Assembly (NCBI GenBank): GCA_034435055.1
Contig: DAOTXS010000040.1
Coordinates: 62,001-126,000 of the forward strand
Direction: 5' to 3'
Length of the DNA stretch: 64,000 bases
Source: DAOTXS01 sp034435055
Lineage (GTDB): Bacteria; Chloroflexota; Anaerolineae; UBA4142
Below are positions 15,729 through 23,543 of the stretch, one piece after another. The first letter of the stretch is position 1; the number at the start of each line of letters is the position of its first letter. The position numbers and the translations under genes are program-made. The notes beneath the pieces were generated by a model. The model did not search any database and had not been told where the DNA came from. It saw nothing but the letters and a program-made list of their open reading frames with translations.

Positions 15729-15753
15729 CTTTGCCTTTCCGCTTGAGTATACT
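15725..15753 (+). promoter_or_regulatory. Promoter of rlmN
   Basis: TTGACT, 17 bases, TATACT. It overlaps the end of the HAD gene and ends 11 bases before the ATG at 15765, implying a very short or absent leader. Confidence 0.65.
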
Positions 15754-15764
15754 TGCAACGTGCC

Positions 15765-16871
15765 ATGATAGACTTGTTGAACCTTACCAATTTACAATTA
15801 CGCGATCTGCTCGATTCCTGGGAGCAACCGGCATATCGTGCCGCGCAAATCGATTATTGGATTTACCGTGAACTCGTAACCGATTTCGACGCGATGACGA
15901 ACTTGCCGCGCGATTTGCGTGGACGCTTGGCGCAAGAAACGAAAATCGGCGCGCCGCAAGTCATCGCGCAAACTGAATCTGCCGATGGCTTGACACGCAA
16001 AGTACTTTTGCAACTCGACGACGGTCAAACGATTGAAACGGTGCTGATGCTTTACGCCGATGCGCCCCACAGTCCGCAACTTGAAGCCGTGGACACAAAA
16101 CGAAGAACCGTTTGCATCTCGACTCAAGTTGGCTGTCCGATTGGTTGTCCGTTTTGTGCGACCGGGCAAGCCGGTTACATTCGCAACCTGACGCCCGGCG
16201 AGATCGTGGCGCAGGTGTTGCACTTGGCGCGCGAACTTGCACCGGTCTCGCTAACGAACGTCGTCATTATGGGAATGGGCGAGCCGTTTATGAAATTCGG
16301 CGTAACGTGGCAAGCGATTGAATCTCTGACCGATGCGAATCGATTTGGGATAAGCGCGCGGCGCATCACCGTCTCGACCTCCGGCGAAATTCCCGGCATC
16401 GTGCGAATGGCAAAGGAAAAGTTGCCGGTCAATTTGGCAGTCTCGCTTCACGCGCCCGATGACAGACTGCGGGATACACTCGTGCCGCTGAATCGGAAAT
16501 ATCCGTTGAAGGAACTGATGCGTGCGGTACGCGGCTATGTCCAAGAGACGCGGCGGCGCGTGACGTTTGAATACGCGTTGATGGACAAGGTGAACGATAA
16601 ACCGGAGCAAGCGCGCGCGCTAGTGCAGCTGTTACGCGGGTTGTTGTGCCACGTGAATTTGATTCCGCTGAATCCAACCGCCGCCTCGCCGTACGGACGA
16701 ACACCGTACGCGCGCGTCAAACAGTTCCAGGGCATTCTGAGCGAAGCCGGGATTCCAACGACGTTGCGCGTGGAAAAAGGAATTGAAATTGCGGCGGGGT
16801 GTGGGCAGTTGAGGCAAGCAGAGAAAGGTAAAATTACAATCAAAAAAGTTTCCGCATCACATCTCGAATAA
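15765..16871 (+). CDS. rlmN: 23S rRNA (adenine2503-C2)-methyltransferase
   Basis: 368 residues. A radical SAM enzyme that methylates A2503 of 23S rRNA and A37 of some tRNAs. The 4Fe-4S motif is C124-x3-C128-x2-C131 (GCPIGCPFC). C117 and the C-terminal cysteine in EIAAGCGQLR match the two mechanistic cysteines of RlmN. The start ATG at 15765 lacks a ribosome-binding site but sits just past the promoter; a TTG at 15753 inside the -10 box is less likely. Confidence 0.96.
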   Translation: MIDLLNLTNLQLRDLLDSWEQPAYRAAQIDYWIYRELVTDFDAMTNLPRDLRGRLAQETKIGAPQVIAQTESADGLTRKVLLQLDDGQTIETVLMLYADAPHSPQLEAVDTKRRTVCISTQVGCPIGCPFCATGQAGYIRNLTPGEIVAQVLHLARELAPVSLTNVVIMGMGEPFMKFGVTWQAIESLTDANRFGISARRITVSTSGEIPGIVRMAKEKLPVNLAVSLHAPDDRLRDTLVPLNRKYPLKELMRAVRGYVQETRRRVTFEYALMDKVNDKPEQARALVQLLRGLLCHVNLIPLNPTAASPYGRTPYARVKQFQGILSEAGIPTTLRVEKGIEIAAGCGQLRQAEKGKITIKKVSASHLE

Positions 16872-16947
16872 GGGTGTTATATGGAAAAATTCCGTATAAG
16901 TACTAATTGGGCGGCGAAAGCATCTGAGCCTGAGATAAGATGAAAGG

Positions 16948-17405
16948 ATGCTTGAAATGACTCATCAAGTCATAGGGAGTGAAACAAGAAATTCTTGCTG
17001 GGGATGGCTCTGCAAAATAGGCGGAATGAGCGCACTAATAACAGGAACGTTATTACTAATTGGGATGATAAGTCTAATCGTCTCACTTCTTCAACCTAGA
17101 ACCACAAACGGCTGGTTATCGCTATTGGGGAATAATTGGCTTGTTAAAATATTTATTCTGCATGCTGAATTCAGTGATATTCATGTGTTATGCTTAGGGA
17201 CAAAACCTTTAGTAAGGTAACTATTTATGCGGGAATTCTTGCAAGCGTTTTTCTGTTTGTAGGCGACTTAACTGTAGGTGTTCATTCAAACATAATTACT
17301 ACCCTTTTTAGCATTGGGTACATGCTTTTGATAACATGGTTCTTCTTGATTGCCCAAAGTCTTTTTCGGCTAGGGTTGGGTGTCTTGAAAGAACAGATGC
17401 AGTAA
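16948..17405 (+). pseudogene. Decayed DUF4386-like membrane protein on a gene cassette
   Basis: Two fragments in different frames look like the ends of one multi-pass protein. 16948-17180 gives an N-terminal helix (GGMSALITGTLLLIGMISL) and NNWLVKIFIL. 17190-17405 gives SKVTIYAGILAS and two or three C-terminal helices. Full-length relatives are about 230 residues, so roughly 80-100 central residues are missing and the halves are frame-shifted. Base composition is clearly more AT-rich than the flanks, as expected for acquired DNA. It is followed by an attC-like site. Confidence 0.65.
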
Positions 17406-17452
17406 AATTATCAGAAAAATTAATGCAATACCGTATGTATGAAAGAAACGCC

Positions 17453-17515
17453 GCCCAACACAGCGTGCAGCCGACACGCTTCGCTCGCGTGCGGGTGATG
17501 CGCGTGCCGTTGGGC
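17453..17515 (+). other. attC-like recombination site 1
   Basis: R''-type GCCCAAC and R'-type GTTGGGC lie 63 bp apart, extended to CCGCCCAAC / GTTGGGCGG. The interior is an imperfect palindrome (CACGC / GCGTG and others), the folded shape recognised by integron integrases. It ends the decayed membrane-protein cassette. Confidence 0.75.
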
Positions 17516-17555
17516 GGCATCTCTCCCACCTCGTATGTTGTCAGGGATAAAACCA

Positions 17556-18026
17556 ATGCTTGCCTATCAACCCGCCACTCCTGACCAGATTGAGGAATTC
17601 CTACGTCTCCTGCGGTTAGATGCGTCGGATTATCTTGACCGCACGATGCAACTGATGGATATGACATGGGCGCAATTCTCTCAACGGGTTCGGACTGTCG
17701 GCCAGGTCTTTGGTGTTTACCGCCATAATGAATTGGTTGCGTTTTACTGGATAGAGGAACGAGAACGTATTGTCCATTTACATGGTTTGGTCGTTAGCAA
17801 TGCTTATCAAAATCAAGGTATCGGAACAGAGATACTCACCACGCTGGCACACAAATATGCTGGAGTGATGGATGCTATTGAACTGGGTGTGCATGAAACC
17901 AACACTAGAGCATGCGTATTATACGAGAGAATAGGCTATCGCACAGTTAAGTACTTGCCAGACTTGGGGTTCTACGTTTTACAGTGCTCATTAGTGGAAA
18001 AGGAAGCAATTGACTCAAAGTCATGA
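17556..18026 (+). CDS. GNAT family N-acetyltransferase on a gene cassette
   Basis: 156 residues from the ATG at 17556, which has AGGGA upstream; an ATG 21 bases earlier is also possible. The acetyl-CoA site appears as LVVSNAYQNQGIGTEIL (motif A, Q/RxxGxG/A), and LYERIGYR is motif B. The acceptor is unknown. A one-gene unit flanked by attC-like sites at 17453 and 18039, it is a typical integron cassette. GNAT genes are among the commonest cassette cargoes. Confidence 0.88.
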   Translation: MLAYQPATPDQIEEFLRLLRLDASDYLDRTMQLMDMTWAQFSQRVRTVGQVFGVYRHNELVAFYWIEERERIVHLHGLVVSNAYQNQGIGTEILTTLAHKYAGVMDAIELGVHETNTRACVLYERIGYRTVKYLPDLGFYVLQCSLVEKEAIDSKS

Positions 18027-18038
18027 AAGCGCAGTGCC

Positions 18039-18103
18039 GCCCAACATCCGCTTCTAGCAGACGCCTCGCTGCGCTCGGCGCGGCTGAAGCGCGACCGTTG
18101 GGC
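18039..18103 (+). other. attC-like recombination site 2
   Basis: GCCCAAC and GTTGGGC bracket 65 bp. Inside, CGCTTC pairs with GAAGCG and AGACGCC with GGCGCGGCT, leaving a few unpaired bases as in true attC hairpins. Confidence 0.78.
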
Positions 18104-18151
18104 GCAACCGTTCCAAGCGACATGCAAAACAGCAGAATGGAGTGAAGTCAA

Positions 18152-18367
18152 ATGACAAGAGCGTTTAGCGTTATCATTGAACGCGACTCCGAAGGTTACT
18201 ATGTAGCCAGTGTTCCTGAATTACGCGGTTGCCACACTCAAGCCAAATCTCTGGATACCTTGATGAAGCGCGTTCGCGAGGCAGTTGAGTTGTGTCTACA
18301 AGTCGAAGGTGAGAAAATCTCACCTCAAGAATTCATAGGGGTTCAGCGTATCTGGGTTGAAGCATGA
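18152..18367 (+). CDS. hicB: HicB family antitoxin
   Basis: 71 residues of the partial RNase-H-like HicB fold: FSVIIERDSEGYYVASVPELRGCHTQAKS, then a helix LDTLMKRVREAVELCL. Such short HicB proteins neutralise HicA and lack or have a minimal DNA-binding tail. GGAG stands ten bases before the ATG. It overlaps hicA by four bases (ATGA). The order antitoxin-toxin is the reverse of classical hicAB but common in cassette and Chloroflexi loci. Confidence 0.9.
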   Translation: MTRAFSVIIERDSEGYYVASVPELRGCHTQAKSLDTLMKRVREAVELCLQVEGEKISPQEFIGVQRIWVEA

Positions 18368-18588
18368 CGAAACTGCCGCGTCTCAAAGGCCAAGAACTTG
18401 TTGCCGCGTTGCATAGGGCTGGCTTTGAAGTGATACGCGTAAAAGGAAGCCATCACTTTCTGCGGCATTCCGATGGACGGTGTACAGTTGTACCCGTTCA
18501 TCGCGGAGAAACAATTGGACCAGGTTTGATGTCCAAGATTCTACGCGATTGCGAGATGACACGTGATGAGTTGCTGGAACTACTATAA
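18364..18588 (+). CDS. hicA: HicA family toxin (mRNA interferase)
   Basis: 74 residues of a dsRBD-like fold. The catalytic histidine is in KGSHHFLRH (H30 or H31), and the strand TVVPVHRGETIGPGLM followed by LRDCEMTRDELLEL completes the family pattern. It should cleave mRNA when free of HicB. Its position between attC-like sites suggests a cassette-stabilising addiction module, as in chromosomal integron arrays. Confidence 0.92.
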   Translation: MTKLPRLKGQELVAALHRAGFEVIRVKGSHHFLRHSDGRCTVVPVHRGETIGPGLMSKILRDCEMTRDELLELL

Positions 18589-18618
18589 GGTGTGCCCCTT
18601 TTGTTCAAAGCACGTTGC

Positions 18619-18676
18619 GCCTAACAAGGTGCTTCAGCCGACCGCATTCTGCGGCGGCTGAGCTTGAATGTTGGGC
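18619..18676 (+). other. attC-like recombination site 3
   Basis: GCCTAAC and GTTGGGC bracket 58 bp. The core CAGCCG.CCGC / GCGG.CGGCTG forms a strong stem with a short ATTCT tip. Its right end is only 14 bp from the rpe start codon. Confidence 0.75.
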
Positions 18677-18690
18677 TTGATAAGTAACAG

Positions 18691-19353
18691 ATGACCAAAC
18701 TCGCACCTTCCATTCTCTCCGCCGACTTTGCGCGGCTGGGTGAGCAAATCAAAGAAGCCGAAGCCGCCAGCGCGGATTACCTTCACGTCGATGTGATGGA
18801 CGGACACTTTGTCCCCAACCTCACCATTGGTCCCGTCGTCGTGGCGTGGTTGCGCCCGCTAACCAAGTTGCCGTTCGACGTGCACTTGATGATCGAATCG
18901 CCGGAGCGATACATTCCGGATTTTGCTAACGCTGGCGCGGACATTATCACGGTGCATCAGGAAACGTGCGTGCATTTGCATCGCACCGTTCAGCAGATCA
19001 AGGGGTTTAATAAAAAGGCGGGCGTCGCGCTCAACCCATCGACGCCGGTCGCAACGCTGGAAGAAATTCTACCGTACATCGATTTGGTGCTCATCTTGAG
19101 CGTCAACCCGGGATTTGGCGGGCAAGCGTTCATCGCAACATCGATGCAGAAGATTGCGGCGATGCGAAAAATGATCGACGCGCGGGGACTCGCCGCGCAA
19201 ATCGAAATTGAAGTGGATGGCGGAATCAATCCGGAGATCGCGCCGCGCGTGGTGGCGGCAGGCGCAAACGTGCTGGTCGCGGGGTCGGCGGTGTTCAACA
19301 AAAAAGAGCGCGTGGCGCAAACGATGGAACGTCTGCGGGCAAGCGTCAAATAA
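18691..19353 (+). CDS. rpe: Ribulose-phosphate 3-epimerase
   Basis: 220 residues. A TIM-barrel metalloenzyme interconverting ribulose-5-P and xylulose-5-P. Motifs SILSADFARLG, HVDVMDGHFVPNLTIGP, VHLMIESPERY, VNPGFGGQ and EVDGGINPEIA are all present. There is no clear ribosome-binding site before the ATG, and attC-like site 3 abuts it, so the cassette array may have replaced its native leader. It converges on rpmB. Confidence 0.96.
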   Translation: MTKLAPSILSADFARLGEQIKEAEAASADYLHVDVMDGHFVPNLTIGPVVVAWLRPLTKLPFDVHLMIESPERYIPDFANAGADIITVHQETCVHLHRTVQQIKGFNKKAGVALNPSTPVATLEEILPYIDLVLILSVNPGFGGQAFIATSMQKIAAMRKMIDARGLAAQIEIEVDGGINPEIAPRVVAAGANVLVAGSAVFNKKERVAQTMERLRASVK

Positions 19354-19354
19354 A

Positions 19355-19384
19355 AACCAGCGACTCGAGGCTGAGCCGCTGGTT
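19355..19384 (-). terminator. Terminator of rpmB (between convergent rpe and rpmB)
   Basis: AACCAGCG / CGCTGGTT with an inner CTC/GAG. The minus-strand reading is followed by TTTTATTT, so it mainly serves rpmB. Confidence 0.8.
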
Positions 19385-19400
19385 CATTGTGGCAAAAACA

Positions 19401-19586
19401 TTAATCGTTCTTGTTCAATGTTCGCAAACAATTCGCACACACATTCAGTTTTTGCTTCTTGCCTTGATACACAATTGTTCGTTTGCTGATGTTCGGCATA
19501 AAGCGTCGGTTGACGGCGTTCATCGCGTGACTGCGACCGTGCCCATACAACGGACCTTTGCTACAAATATCGCAACGCTGTGCCAT
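19401..19586 (-). CDS. rpmB: 50S ribosomal protein bL28
   Basis: 61 residues. Starts MAQRCDICSKGP and includes GHGRSHAMNAVNRRFMPN, the bL28 signature; CxxC pairs near both ends (C5/C8 and CANC) make this the zinc-binding form. The start at 19586 was chosen for AAAGGAGTGATTCGT upstream. It is divergent from asp23-fakA, the arrangement known from many Gram-positive and Chloroflexi genomes. Confidence 0.96.
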   Translation of the reverse strand: MAQRCDICSKGPLYGHGRSHAMNAVNRRFMPNISKRTIVYQGKKQKLNVCANCLRTLNKND

Positions 19587-19719
19587 ACGAATCACTCCTT
19601 TCAAGCCATCGATAATTCCGTTAATCAAACGGGGCGGATAATAGCATAATCGACAATTTTACGCAAATCTCTCGACCTGATGAATTTTCAAAAACGAGTC
19701 AGGTCGCCGGGCAAAGGGT

Positions 19720-20076
19720 ATGTCTGAAGAAACATTTTTAGGACGCATCGAAATTTCGCCGAACGCGATTGCAAGTCTGGCAGGCCAAGCCGTCCTCGAA
19801 AGTTATGGCGTCGTCGGGATGGCAAACAAGAATTTGCGCGATGGCATCGTCGAAATTCTGGGGCGCGGCAATTACCGACGTGGGATCGATGTCAAAGTGA
19901 TCGAGCATCAAGTTTATATCGATCTCTTTGTGGTGATTCAGTACGGCACGCGCATTTCCGAAGTCGCGCACGGCATTATGAATCGCGTCAAGTTCAGTGT
20001 CGAAAAATCCTTGGGCTTGCCGGTCGCGCAGGTCAACGTGCACGTTCAAGGACTGCACGTCGACGAGCAATCCTAA
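19720..20076 (+). CDS. Asp23/Gls24 family protein
   Basis: 118 residues. The family fold shows GRIEISPNAIASLAGQAVLESYGVVGMA at the start and VIEHQVYIDLFVVIQYGTRISEVA in the middle, ending NVHVQGLHV. Members such as Staphylococcus Asp23 and AmaP partners are envelope-stress proteins lying at the membrane. It is first in the asp23-fakA-degV-degV-recG run; a second copy lies before nusB at 29940. Confidence 0.92.
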   Translation: MSEETFLGRIEISPNAIASLAGQAVLESYGVVGMANKNLRDGIVEILGRGNYRRGIDVKVIEHQVYIDLFVVIQYGTRISEVAHGIMNRVKFSVEKSLGLPVAQVNVHVQGLHVDEQS

Positions 20077-20096
20077 CCAGAGTCTTGGGGGCAGTT

Positions 20097-21749
20097 TTGG
20101 CAGACGATCAATCGCAGGCGACCCCCGCGTCGCTTCCATCACTCGTTTCGTTAGGCGGGCAAGAGTTACGCCAACTCTTTGCCGCCAGCACCGCGTGGCT
20201 CGAAAAACATTCGGCGTATGTCAACAGTCTCAACGTCTTCCCGGTGCCGGACGGCGATTCGGGGACGAATATGCTGTTGACGATGCAAGCCGCAATGAAA
20301 GAAGTGGGCGCGTCGCCGGAACATTCGGCGGGCGCGATTTGCAAGTTGCTTTCGCACGGCGCGTTGCTTGGCGCGCGCGGAAATTCCGGCGTGATCCTGT
20401 CGCAAATTATTCGCGGCTTTGCGCGCTCCGTTGAAAAGAAAGACGCGATCACCGCAAACGATTTTGCCGTCGCGATGGTCGAGGCGCAACGCACCGCATA
20501 CAAAGGCGTCGTCAAGCCGGTCGAAGGGACAATTCTCACCGTCGTCCGCGAATCGGCGGATGCGGCGACGATTGCCGCGGCGCAGAGCGATGACCTCCGC
20601 GTCGTGCTGGGCAAAACTGTCGATGCGGCGCGCGTGTCGGTTTTGAAAACGCCGACACTGTTGCCGGTCCTCAAAGAAGCCGGCGTCGTCGATGCCGGCG
20701 GACAAGGGTTGCTCGTCATTCTCGAAGGCGCGTTGAAATATCTCAACGGCGAGCCGATGGAACTGGCGGCGACCGGTGTGAGCGCGCAAGCACTCGAACA
20801 GCTCGAACGCGAAGAGGGGTGGGGATTCGACATTCAATTTCATGTGCGCGGAAAGAATTTGGATGTCGATGCCATCCGCGAAAAAATTTCGAGTATGGGC
20901 GAATCGGCATTGATTGTCGGCGATGAAACGCTGGTCAAGGTTCACGTGCACGCGCCGACGCCGGGCGCGATTCTCGATTACGGTTGTTCCGTCGGCATCA
21001 TCACGAACGTCATCATCGAAAATATGCAAGAGCAGTACATCGATTTTATGACAGGGCAAACCGCGCGTCCGCCGGTCACGGCGGAAGAAATCGTCGGCAT
21101 CGGTACGGTTGCGGTTGCGCCGGGCGCTGGCTTTGCGCGCGTGTTCGAGAGTTTGGGGGTTGGCAAAATCATCGCCGGCGGGCAAACGATGAATCCCAGC
21201 ACGGCGGATTTGGTCAAAGCGATTGAAGCGGTCAAGAGCGATCAGGTCATTGTCTTGCCGAATAACAAGAACATTATTCCGGCGGCGGAACAGGCGAAGC
21301 ATTTGACCCAGAAAAATGTCGCCATCGTTCCGACCAAGACCATTCCGCAAGGTATCGCCGCGTTATTGGCGTTCAACTTTCAAAGCGATCTCGACACGAA
21401 TCTCAAATCGATGGAGCGCGCGGCAAGGCACATCAAGACGCTTGAAGTTACGATTGCAACTCGTTCGGTAAAGCTCGATGGGTTGGATGTCAAAGAAGGA
21501 AATTTTATCGCCCTGATCGACGATGATTTGCAAGGTACCGGCGTTGAGCGAACTGCGCTGACGCTAGAAATGCTTGAGCGCATGAATGCCGCCGACGCAG
21601 AAATCATCACGCTGTATTACGGCGAAGCGATCACGGCGAACGAAGCCGAAGTGCTGGCGGAACAGATTCGCAAGTTGTATTCAGCGCAAGAAATCGAAGT
21701 CGTTAATGGCGGTCAGCCACATTATCATTTTATTATTTCGGTGGAATGA
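20097..21749 (+). CDS. fakA: Fatty acid kinase catalytic subunit (DhaL/DAK2 domain)
   Basis: About 550 residues. The N-terminal DhaL-type ATP-binding domain has NVFPVPDGDSGTNM, where the aspartates bind Mg-ATP, and LGARGNSGVILSQI. A central linker and a C-terminal EDD-related domain (VAIVPTKTIPQG) follow, as in FakA. It phosphorylates fatty acids held by FakB/DegV proteins; two degV genes follow directly. The start is a TTG: 20097 has GGGGG at good spacing, and 20085 is an alternative. Confidence 0.92.
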   Translation: MADDQSQATPASLPSLVSLGGQELRQLFAASTAWLEKHSAYVNSLNVFPVPDGDSGTNMLLTMQAAMKEVGASPEHSAGAICKLLSHGALLGARGNSGVILSQIIRGFARSVEKKDAITANDFAVAMVEAQRTAYKGVVKPVEGTILTVVRESADAATIAAAQSDDLRVVLGKTVDAARVSVLKTPTLLPVLKEAGVVDAGGQGLLVILEGALKYLNGEPMELAATGVSAQALEQLEREEGWGFDIQFHVRGKNLDVDAIREKISSMGESALIVGDETLVKVHVHAPTPGAILDYGCSVGIITNVIIENMQEQYIDFMTGQTARPPVTAEEIVGIGTVAVAPGAGFARVFESLGVGKIIAGGQTMNPSTADLVKAIEAVKSDQVIVLPNNKNIIPAAEQAKHLTQKNVAIVPTKTIPQGIAALLAFNFQSDLDTNLKSMERAARHIKTLEVTIATRSVKLDGLDVKEGNFIALIDDDLQGTGVERTALTLEMLERMNAADAEIITLYYGEAITANEAEVLAEQIRKLYSAQEIEVVNGGQPHYHFIISVE

Positions 21750-21848
21750 ATCAAACATCCTGAACGAAACCGCCAAGCGGTGCAGTCGAAGGAGTGTATT
21801 CTTCGATTCTGCGCCGGCGGCGCTCAGAATGCGAAAACACAGGTCATT

Positions 21849-22691
21849 ATGGGTCGCGTAAAAATCGTTACTGACAGCACTGCCGATATGCCACCTGAGG
21901 TCGTTGACGAGCTTGGCATTACCGTGATGCCGCTCACGATTCACCTGGGTCAAAAAATCTTGCGCGACAGCGTGGACATCACGCCCGCCGATTTTGTCCA
22001 ACGAATGTCGCGCGCGTCGACGCCGCCCAAAACCAGCGCGCCAACGCAAGCGCAGTTCGATCAGCTCTACGCCGAATTGACGAAAGGCGGCGGCGAAGTT
22101 GTTTCTATTCACGTCTCCAGCAAGTTGAGCCAAACGTATCGCAACGCCCAACGTGCGGCGGCGCCATTGTTGGGGCGCAGTAAAATTGTCGTCATCGATT
22201 CGCAACTCATCACGGTTGGTTTAGGCATGTTGGTTACAGCCGCTGGGCGTGCCGCCGCGCGCGGCGACTCGCTCGATGATGTGGTAAAGTTGGTGCGCGG
22301 AATGATCCCGCGCATCTACATCGGTTTCTTCGTCGAGACGCTCGATTATCTCGAACGGGGCGGACGCATCGGCAAGGCGCAGGCGTTGTTGGGCAATATG
22401 CTCAACATCAAGCCGTTGTTGATTCTTGAGGAAGGCGAAATTGTCGCGCTGGAAAAAGTTCGCACGCGCGCCAAAGCCATCGAAAAGTTAGTCGAGTTCA
22501 TCACGGAGTTTACGCACATTCAAAAGATGGTGGTTCTGCACGGCAACACACCGCAAGATGTTGCAACTTTGATCGAGCAAACAAATTTGCTTTTGCCCAA
22601 CCTCGACATCTCAGTAGATCATTACGGGCCTGTCATTGCGACGCATATCGGGACCGATGCGCTGGGCGTAGTGGTGTACGAAGGAATGTAG
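21849..22691 (+). CDS. DegV family fatty-acid-binding protein (FakB type), paralogue 1
   Basis: 280 residues. Begins KIVTDSTADMPPEV, the DegV signature; the fatty-acid pocket region SIHVSSKLSQTYRNA differs slightly from the usual SGTY. RGGRIGKAQALLG and the ending GVVVYEGM are typical. It should present a fatty acid to FakA. It ends one base before paralogue 2, so the pair is translated together. The preceding 100 bases carry a CTTCGATTCTG-type repeat remnant. Confidence 0.93.
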   Translation: MGRVKIVTDSTADMPPEVVDELGITVMPLTIHLGQKILRDSVDITPADFVQRMSRASTPPKTSAPTQAQFDQLYAELTKGGGEVVSIHVSSKLSQTYRNAQRAAAPLLGRSKIVVIDSQLITVGLGMLVTAAGRAAARGDSLDDVVKLVRGMIPRIYIGFFVETLDYLERGGRIGKAQALLGNMLNIKPLLILEEGEIVALEKVRTRAKAIEKLVEFITEFTHIQKMVVLHGNTPQDVATLIEQTNLLLPNLDISVDHYGPVIATHIGTDALGVVVYEGM

Positions 22692-23534
22692 ATGCCCAAC
22701 GTTAAAATCGTTACTGATAGTTTGGCGGACATTCCACCGGCGTTATTGAAAGAGCTCGACATTACAACAATTCCGTGCCTTGTGCGTTTTGGTGATCAGG
22801 AATACCGCGACCGAATCGATTTGTTTCCATCCGAGTTTTATCAGAAACTCCAAGCCAGTCCGATGATGCCGAGCACTTCGCAACCGGCGACCGGCGTCTT
22901 TGAAGAAATTTACCAGCGTCTGGCTAAAACGACGGATGAAATCTTGGCAATTCATACCATCGCGTCGTTGAGCGGAATCTTTAATGCTTCCCGGCTCGCG
23001 GCAGAAAATATCAAGACCGCCAAGATTGAACTGATTGATTCGGGTCAAGTTACAATGTCGTTGGGCTGGATCGTCATTCTTGCGGCGCGTGCGGCAAAAG
23101 CTGGTCATTCGCGGGCAGAGATCAAAGCCATCGTCGAAGATGTGAAAAAGCGCGTGCACGTGATTGCCATGCTCGACACGTTGGAGTACGCGCAACGCGG
23201 CGGACGGTTGGGCAAAGGACGTGCGTTAGTCGGGACGTTGTTGAATGTCAAACCGTTGCTGTCAGTCATCGACGGCGAAATTATGCCGGTCGAAAAAGTG
23301 CGAACGCAACGACGCGCGCTGGAACGCCTCGTCGAAATCGTGCTGGCTTCGGGGCCGATTCAAGAATTGTCGGTCGTTCACGCGGACGCGCCGCATCACG
23401 CCGCAACGCTCCAAGAAATGTTAGCCGATACGTTTCCCAAAGAACAAATTGTAATGTCGGAAACGGGACCCGTGCTCGGCGCACACGTGGGGCCGGGCGC
23501 GGTGGGAATTGCGTGGGTTACCGGCAAGTATTAA
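22692..23534 (+). CDS. DegV family fatty-acid-binding protein (FakB type), paralogue 2
   Basis: 280 residues. KIVTDSLADIPPALL at the start, AIHTIASLSGIFNASR for the ligand loop, AQRGGRLGKGRALVG later, and GAHVGPGAVGIAWV at the end. Same length as paralogue 1 but clearly diverged, suggesting different fatty-acid preference, as known for FakB1 (saturated) and FakB2 (monounsaturated) in Staphylococcus. Starts directly at the previous stop. Confidence 0.93.
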   Translation: MPNVKIVTDSLADIPPALLKELDITTIPCLVRFGDQEYRDRIDLFPSEFYQKLQASPMMPSTSQPATGVFEEIYQRLAKTTDEILAIHTIASLSGIFNASRLAAENIKTAKIELIDSGQVTMSLGWIVILAARAAKAGHSRAEIKAIVEDVKKRVHVIAMLDTLEYAQRGGRLGKGRALVGTLLNVKPLLSVIDGEIMPVEKVRTQRRALERLVEIVLASGPIQELSVVHADAPHHAATLQEMLADTFPKEQIVMSETGPVLGAHVGPGAVGIAWVTGKY

Positions 23535-23543
23535 TTGAGAGAA

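Noticed and set aside
16900..18690. A CRISPR array from the repeated GCCCAAC/GTTGGGC motifs
   Set aside because: Spacing is irregular (0.5-0.6 kb), the units carry genes, and the motifs form palindromes of 58-65 bp rather than direct repeats with short spacers. No cas gene.
20166..21350. A 394-residue minus-strand frame opposite fakA
   Set aside because: Arg/His/Asp-rich translation with no recognisable domain; the plus-strand frame encodes complete FakA motifs.
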